Shown here: positions 59,356 to 64,000 of the stretch, piece by piece
Layout of the letters: every line of letters begins with the position of its first letter
How positions within the stretch are numbered: position 1 is the first letter of the stretch
From: Cystobacter fuscus
GTDB taxonomy: Bacteria; Myxococcota; Myxococcia; Myxococcales; Myxococcaceae
Length of the DNA: 64,000 nucleotides
NCBI RefSeq assembly: GCF_002305875.1
Contig: NZ_CP022098.1
Location: 7,316,001-7,380,000, forward strand
Direction of reading: 5' to 3'
Position numbers and translations under genes: made by a program
The notes under the pieces: model-generated
Database searches by the model: none
What the model was told of the DNA's origin: nothing
Seen by the model: only the letters and a program-made list of their open reading frames with translations

Positions 59356-59895
59356 TCAGCTCAAGACAGACAGGAGAGAGCAGCGTGGCGCATCAGCCCT
59401 CGGCGGACTGCGCGAGCTGGTTGGGTGGGGAATCGGTTCCCCGTGCAGGGCGGCCATCGCGGCATCCCCCAGGTAGCGCTTGGGGTCCACCCCACCCAGC
59501 TTCACCGACTCCAGCAGACTGTAGAAGAGGGCGGCCACCTCGGTGCCGCGCCGGCTCCGGCTGCCGTAGTGGTTCTTGCGGCCCACCGCCGGCCCACGCA
59601 TGGCGCGCTCGGTGGCGCCGTTGTCCAGGGGCACGCGCGGGTCCGACAGAAACCGAGTCAGTCCCGTCCATCGGTTGCTCATGTATTTGATTGCCTGGCC
59701 CAGCGCCGATTACGGCAGGGCGCGCTGCTCGCATGCCCACTGTTGCAGCCGCTCGATGAGGGGATGGCTCTTCTGTTGTCGCAGCTCCAGCAGGCGCTCC
59801 AGGTTCTCCGGCCCCTGCTTGTACTCCCGCTCCCAGCTCCGCCGCCTCGTCCTCTGGAAGAAGCTGCTCAAGCACGTGCTGTATGCCTTCCGCAA
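59356..59895 (-). pseudogene. IS66 family transposase remnant with in-frame stop
   Basis: The piece at 59356-59682 encodes the conserved C-terminus of IS66 transposases (WTGLTRFLSDPRVPLDNGAT, RAMRGPAVGRKNHYGSRS, AALFYSLLESVKLGGVDP). The piece at 59710-59895 encodes the preceding helical part (EREYKQGPENLERLLELRQQ, ERLQQWACEQRALP). They are in the same frame, separated by a TAA where the family has a sense codon, followed by SALGQAIKYMSNRW. The N-terminal DDE part and both IS ends are missing. It is a dead fragment, probably of an old insertion that joined unrelated flanks. Confidence 0.85.
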
Positions 59896-59923
59896 AGTGC
59901 TCTGCGCTGACCCCCCGCTTCAG

Positions 59924-59957
59924 CGAGCGCTCCGGCGAGTGTTCACCGGAGCGCTCG
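59924..59957. terminator. 12-bp perfect hairpin after the unknown membrane-protein operon
   Basis: CGAGCGCTCCGG and CCGGAGCGCTCG pair perfectly across a 10-nt loop. The hairpin starts 23 nt beyond the stop of the minus-strand gene ending at 59981, where a terminator would be expected. No T-run is present. Confidence 0.55.
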
Positions 59958-59980
59958 AAGAGGGCAGGAGTGGGTCCACC

Positions 59981-60451
59981 TCAATCAGGACGGATCGGTG
60001 TGCCCCGGTTGCCGAGGTCGAGCATCAAACAATACAACCGTCGATCCTCGTCGAAGTCACCCTTTGTGAAGGTGTAGACGTTCTTAGGGTATTCGCACCT
60101 TCCGTCCGTGTCTTGCCACATGTCGCGGGCACAATTGGGGAACCCAGGCACCTCCACGCCAGGACACTGGGCGGAGGGATGGGCGGGCTGGTCATCATCG
60201 GACAGAAGCTGCCCTTTAACAACCTGGATGACCCCGAGCGTGAGGGGAACCAGCCATACGCACACGCCCATGGTGGCAAGAACCAAACGGGCATGGACTC
60301 CCAGGTCGAAGTGGATTCTGGCGAGCCATGTGAGTGGCTTGGTTAGCTCGGGACGCTCCGCCGAGGGCTTGCTGATCCCCACGGCCGCAGCCAAGATCGA
60401 GCCCATCAGGGCGAACAAACCTGACAGCAGAGGGAGATGTTCGGGCTTCAT
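59981..60451 (-). CDS. Small membrane protein of unknown function
   Basis: A 156-residue protein with an excellent ribosome binding site (GGAGGAG). Two hydrophobic segments at ~8-28 (LLSGLFALMGSILAAAVG) and ~55-80 (LVLATMGVCVWLVPLTLGVI) are followed by a ~75-residue soluble tail with four Cys (AQCPGVEVPGFPNCARDMWQ, CEYPKNVYTF, YCLML). If the tail is periplasmic these could form disulfides. No family recognised. The start overlaps the preceding gene's stop (ATGA), so both are in one operon. Confidence 0.75.
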   Translation of the reverse strand: MKPEHLPLLSGLFALMGSILAAAVGISKPSAERPELTKPLTWLARIHFDLGVHARLVLATMGVCVWLVPLTLGVIQVVKGQLLSDDDQPAHPSAQCPGVEVPGFPNCARDMWQDTDGRCEYPKNVYTFTKGDFDEDRRLYCLMLDLGNRGTPIRPD

Positions 60452-61296
60452 TTCTCCTCCTCACGAACGCGCCAACCCGACCGCTCAAGCAGATTGACCA
60501 TCGGCGTCCGGTTCGCACTGTTGCTCAGCCCGATACGGAGCGTGGCGCTGAGCGTGGCGCCGCGGTACTGGGGGCCGACCCTTTCCGTTTCCCGGGGGAT
60601 AACGGTCCAGTGAAGGACCACGATTTCGGAGGCTCTCGGGTTCTCCGCGAGCAGTCGCTCGATGTGCCTCCTCGCGCCATTCAGTAGATGCATGGCTCGC
60701 GTGGTCGCGAGAATCGAGTTCCGGTTCTCCGGCAGGTTCTTGAGCACGGGGTGGCCGTATCGAGAAGCCAACGCCAAGTACGTGGCATAGCGCGCCTCAT
60801 TCAGCTTCATGTCATCCTGCCATGGAAGTCCATCCGCCCAACCCACTGCGGTGATGGACAGGTCGAGATAAATGACAGGTGCAATTTCCTGGATTTTCTT
60901 TACTTGAAGGATAAGCCCTATTGCACCCCTGAGGGATTCCAGGAATCCATTGAACCTCGTGCCCAAGCGCAGGTCACAGGTGGGCTCGGCCTCCCCGGGC
61001 TCTGCCCCGAGGCAGTTCATCTCGAAGGGGATAGGCTCTCTATCCTCAAGATACGCGACGAGGAGCTTGAGGCGGACCTCACGTGTCGTCTCTGATTCCG
61101 GAGCGGGGATGGGAGGCGTGTTTACCTGTGTGGAGCCGTCGCGCGACTCGCCGTGTGGCGCCGGCGAGCCACCACGAGAGCAATCCGCGAGCAGGAGCAG
61201 CAAGACGGTTAAGCCAATGGTGGGGGACTGTGACGGTGTCGTAGTTGTAGCTGGGAAGGTCCTTCTCCTTGGTATGCGCTTCTCGCACATCTGCAT
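60448..61296 (-). CDS. Putative exported protein of unknown function
   Basis: A 282-residue protein. AGGAGGG lies 7 nt before ATG 61296, which sets the start. A basic N-terminus and a hydrophobic stretch (TIGLTVLLLLLADC) suggest export, perhaps as a lipoprotein, although Asp before the Cys is not a standard lipobox. The C-terminal ~150 residues (LDLSITAVGWADGLPWQDDM, LNEARYATYLALASRYG, then EIVVLHWTVIPRETERVG) vaguely recall OmpA-like domains, but conserved residues cannot be confirmed. It is translationally coupled to the membrane protein gene downstream. Base composition is less GC-rich than most of the window. Confidence 0.65.
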   Translation of the reverse strand: MQMCEKRIPRRRTFPATTTTPSQSPTIGLTVLLLLLADCSRGGSPAPHGESRDGSTQVNTPPIPAPESETTREVRLKLLVAYLEDREPIPFEMNCLGAEPGEAEPTCDLRLGTRFNGFLESLRGAIGLILQVKKIQEIAPVIYLDLSITAVGWADGLPWQDDMKLNEARYATYLALASRYGHPVLKNLPENRNSILATTRAMHLLNGARRHIERLLAENPRASEIVVLHWTVIPRETERVGPQYRGATLSATLRIGLSNSANRTPMVNLLERSGWRVREEEK

Positions 61297-61464
61297 CGCA
61301 CACCCTCCTGGACGAACCGGGTCGAACGACTGAGATCGTTCCGAGGCCCGCCATCTCCATTGAGGGTGCAAGAAGGCACGAGCAAATGCAATCGTTGGTA
61401 CAAGTCGTTCTTTGAAGCCGTTGGAAGCGCCTGGGCACGTGTCCGTGCTCTCCTGCGGAACCCG

Positions 61465-63465
61465 TCACCGATTGTTCGGCTTGGCCGCCTGGGCAGGCCG
61501 CCTCTTAGAAGGACTTTGAAGTGACCCGTCGTTCCACTCACGAATGACGGCGATCGTCCCGTTGCCGATCGTCAGGCGTACCTTGAAATCCAACTTCTCC
61601 ACGGACTTCTTGACTCCTCGACCGGGGATCATGGCAACGGTGCAGAGGCCCTTGAGTTGGGTATTGAGTGGTTTGATGATCTTGCTCTCTATTTCGCTGA
61701 TGCTGTAGGGCTTGTCCGTGTCGCGAATGTCATTCAAGGCTTCGGCCAGGGTGCTGCCTTCGAGAGTGCTACTGTCCTTGTTCATGTTCCTGAAGAGCAG
61801 GTCGAGCGTCAGATACGCCTGCTTCAAGACGGGGCTATCCAATTTGACGGCTTGGTCATTGAGGAAAAGACTACCACCGCTCATGTGCTCGCCGTTCGGC
61901 TCAAAAGCCAGATCACATCTCTTCCTGTTTTTGATCCAGGCGCTGCGGCTGATGTAGCGGTCTAACCGGCGCTCTCCAGCCTTCCAAGAGTGGAGTACCA
62001 GAAGGGGTTCGCCATCCGGCGTGAGGTAGCGCCGACTGTCGAAGTCCTGCTCGACCCTGAGGGCGGTGCCTTGGGGGCTATAACCCTCACGTTCCGAGAA
62101 CCAATGGCAGTTCACGGCCCCCGTCATGCCCGGATTGACTGCCTTCTGCACCTTTTGGAGGAGATAGGGCAGAGCGTGCCTGAGGCTACCACGCGCAGCC
62201 AGAATCAGGAGGCAGCCGGCACGTCCCGGTCCAACCAGCCGAACGCCGACCTTCTGGCGCAGCAGTCTTCGCGCATGACTGCGCAAAACATGGATAGGTT
62301 CATCGACGTAGCCCGAGGACAGCTCGAGTAGCCGGTAGAGATCCTGCGCACGGTCCACCTGTTTGACAAAATCGCGCAGCAAGTCCGCGGCGATACCTCC
62401 GTGCACCATCCGGCGGAGCGCATCGAAGGTCTTCATGGATTGCACCACGAGGAGATCCATCGCGCTGTTACCCGGCGTGGCCCCATCACCGGAGGAATCG
62501 AGTATCGCGAAGCGTGGGCATTCCCGCTCTGGTCTCCCGGCGAAGAAGCCACGGAGCTGGTCCATGGTTCTCCGATACTGCTCGTTCTGTTTGCGGAACA
62601 GATTGTCTCGTCGCGCGAGGAGCACTTCTTTCGAGTCTGCTTCCCTGCCGAGAAAGATCAACGCAGCGTCCAGTGAGGATGTCGGGTTGTGGAGATGGGT
62701 CTGGAGCGTCTCGTTGGCCCTCTCTAGCGCTTGCTCTTGGTCCTCCGGCGAGATCTCCGTGAGCCGGCGGCCCTCGGGCTTCAGAACGAAGGGGTCGGTG
62801 GTGGGGGACGAGGCATTACCCATGCAACGCCAGAAGACGACGGGTTCCGCCGAACGCACGAGGAGTGAGAACGTATGGTGTCCCTCAGGCTGGTACCCTG
62901 TTATCGACCATTCGAGTGCCCAGGCCAGTCCAAAGATGGACTTGTAGTGCCGGTCGCCATTGAGCTCCGCTGTATTGCTCTCGGTCAGAGCGTGCAGCGC
63001 GTCCGCTCCGATCTTCCCGTGATACACGTGGAGCGCGGCCGCGAGTGCCGTTGAGAGAGTTGCATCGGCCTGAAGGCCGCGATAGAAGGGAAACTCGGAG
63101 AGGACGTGGATGGAGACAGGTTTGTTGAACAGCCCTCCCGCATGATTTGCGAGTGTCTGCTGAAGCTGGCTCTGAAGGGTGTGGTGCTTGTCATCCGGCA
63201 ATGTCGCGAATTTCTTTCGCTCCGGTTGGAAATGCCGCACGTATCCCAGTTCGATAGTATCCGACTCGCTCTCCCCCAGGCCGATGTACATCCGCAAGCC
63301 GAGCTTGCTCGTCAAGCCGAGGCCGCCGTAGCCCACGGCATACGGCGGTGACCACTCGATCGTCTGAGGGGCCGAGACGATCACCTTGCATTTGCAGATG
63401 AACTCGTTCTTCTCACGAGAGGGGATGGTGCAGGGATCGTCCATCTGAAACTGTGCGGTTTCCAT
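61465..63465 (-). CDS. GHMP-kinase-fold protein with C-terminal winged-helix-like domain
   Basis: A 666-residue protein. The first ~200 residues follow the GHMP kinase plan: VSAPQTIEWSPPYAVGYGGL is like motif 1 of mevalonate kinases, and SEFPFYRGLQADATLSTALA sits at the ATP-loop position, where PxGxGLGSSAA is expected. The two Ser that contact phosphate are missing. VGVRLVGPGRAGCLLILAA (~420) resembles motif 3 with an altered Gly-rich loop. After a charged region, residues ~540-640 are winged-helix-like (LTLDLLFRNMNKDSSTLEGS, YSISEIESKIIKPLNTQLKG, then a beta hairpin). It may therefore be a ligand-binding or DNA-binding derivative and not an active kinase. GC content and codon bias are lower than in neighbouring genes, suggesting acquired DNA. 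The next gene follows after 168 bp. Confidence 0.6.
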   Translation of the reverse strand: METAQFQMDDPCTIPSREKNEFICKCKVIVSAPQTIEWSPPYAVGYGGLGLTSKLGLRMYIGLGESESDTIELGYVRHFQPERKKFATLPDDKHHTLQSQLQQTLANHAGGLFNKPVSIHVLSEFPFYRGLQADATLSTALAAALHVYHGKIGADALHALTESNTAELNGDRHYKSIFGLAWALEWSITGYQPEGHHTFSLLVRSAEPVVFWRCMGNASSPTTDPFVLKPEGRRLTEISPEDQEQALERANETLQTHLHNPTSSLDAALIFLGREADSKEVLLARRDNLFRKQNEQYRRTMDQLRGFFAGRPERECPRFAILDSSGDGATPGNSAMDLLVVQSMKTFDALRRMVHGGIAADLLRDFVKQVDRAQDLYRLLELSSGYVDEPIHVLRSHARRLLRQKVGVRLVGPGRAGCLLILAARGSLRHALPYLLQKVQKAVNPGMTGAVNCHWFSEREGYSPQGTALRVEQDFDSRRYLTPDGEPLLVLHSWKAGERRLDRYISRSAWIKNRKRCDLAFEPNGEHMSGGSLFLNDQAVKLDSPVLKQAYLTLDLLFRNMNKDSSTLEGSTLAEALNDIRDTDKPYSISEIESKIIKPLNTQLKGLCTVAMIPGRGVKKSVEKLDFKVRLTIGNGTIAVIREWNDGSLQSPSKRRPAQAAKPNNR

Positions 63466-64000
63466 AGGTAAGAGGCATCTTCCGTAAGGTCCTGTCTGGC
63501 GGCAAGCCAGTTTAGACTTGCCCCGGTTACGTGGCTCTCCCTCGCTTCGTATGGCTCAGGGGCGACGAATAGGATGTGGGATACGCAACCAGACAGGAGG
63601 GAGGAAGGCACTCACGCGGGGAAGAGTGGACACGGGGAGGCCAATTCACCAGCGCACGCATGACGCCGGCAACAACTCCCCGGGAGAGTAGCCGCTCGCC
63701 TCCGAAGAGCTCAAGAGGAAGCACTACGCTCGCTCTGCTGCTCACGTGCGTTGACGTTCCCGCCGAGGTGACGCTCGCCGTCACCCCGTGCGTCCCCTCC
63801 ACAGGGCCTGTCCACGCCTGAAAGATGAAGCCGCCTTCTGGAAGCGGCTCTTGCTCCGCGCGAAGAAGCGCGCGAAGTCCTCTCGTGTCGGCTCAAAGCC
63901 GAGCTGCAGCGACTCCTCGGCCGAGCGGCCCTCCTCGTACCAGTGAGTTAAACTCGGATGGCACTCCTCCTATAAAGTATAAAGGGAAGAACGTCTCCGC
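63466..64000. other. Right-end region without a confirmed gene
   Basis: These 535 bp show no complete gene. A minus-strand open stretch (63527-63802) has a coding-like middle (LPLELFGGERLLSRGVVAGV, then MRALVNWPP) but no recognised family or convincing start. A second minus-strand fragment lies at 63781-63948. Both may be broken genes at the edge of the IS66/GHMP insertion. The promoter of the GHMP-like gene should lie just after 63465. Confidence 0.4.
63781..63948 (-). pseudogene. Possible broken gene fragment of unknown family
   Basis: The frame reads LTHWYEEGRSAEESLQLGFE, then PTREDFARFFARSKSRFQK, and stops at 63781. It has the amphipathic, strongly GC3-biased look of real coding sequence. 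Upstream there is AGGAGG followed by GTG, but that GTG is one base out of frame, and an in-frame TAG lies just before. A single-base shift would restore a start, so it may be a frameshifted small gene. Unrecognised family. Confidence 0.3.

Noticed and set aside
1-64000. tRNA, rRNA, riboswitch or replication origin
   Set aside because: No cloverleaf, conserved rRNA segment or riboswitch core was recognised by reading both strands. A tRNAscan or Rfam search would be needed to be certain.

Overview
The window is high-GC DNA with the codon use, lipoprotein toxins, immunity-like gene arrays and giant biosynthetic genes typical of a myxobacterium. The closest fit is the Cystobacterineae (Archangium, Cystobacter, Melittangium and relatives). 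This is inferred from gene content, not from a marker gene. No rRNA, tRNA, CRISPR array or replication origin was seen.

Left flank (1-8.4 kb): the 3' part of a GH92 mannosidase gene ends at a strong hairpin. It is followed by a TetR regulator with a clear palindromic operator, a divergent PNPOx-like flavoprotein/MocR pair, and a flavin oxidoreductase. A decayed toxin-immunity patch (5.85-7.95 kb) holds a 5'-truncated DUF3396 gene, the 3' tail of an AHH-type toxin gene, an Imm11-SUFU fusion and a second 36-nt DUF3396-like tail. A frameshifted SnoaL-like gene lies next to the main locus.

Centre (8.5-41.7 kb): one uninterrupted reading frame of 8519 codons encodes a whole lipopeptide assembly line. 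Its order is FAAL-ACP / C-A-T / KS-AT-ACP / C-(A-MOX-A) / four C-A-T modules / TE. The A domain around the monooxygenase (MOX) is dead and its module has no carrier. The PKS module has no reductive domain. Read collinearly, with specificity codes aligned by hand, the chain is fatty acyl - aromatic residue (Tyr-like) - malonate, possibly oxidised by MOX - Pro-like - Pro-like - Gln-like - Asp-like, released by TE. Downstream lie three and a bit tandem copies of a 156-aa protein of unknown function, an ABC exporter with a nucleotidyltransferase-like gene, a c-type-haem-motif lipoprotein, and a CmlA-type diiron beta-hydroxylase that keeps all the metal ligands I can recall. The hydroxylase and exporter fit as tailoring and export genes of the pathway.

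Right half (41.7-64 kb): a sigma-factor-like gene overlaps a HerA-type ATPase gene. Then come a FeeM/AHL-synthase-like acyltransferase with a haem-oxygenase-like diiron protein, a LuxR-type regulator, and a TetR-desaturase operon with a perfect 16-bp palindrome. A SitA-type lipoprotein toxin with its probable immunity gene is bracketed by two copies of a Uma2 gene's 3' end. Housekeeping-like genes follow: alpha/beta hydrolase plus phosphoribosyltransferase, alcohol dehydrogenase with divergent LysR, and a two-subunit molybdenum hydroxylase. The window ends with an IS66 remnant and an unfamiliar three-gene group whose first gene pairs a degenerate GHMP-kinase fold with a winged-helix-like C-terminus.
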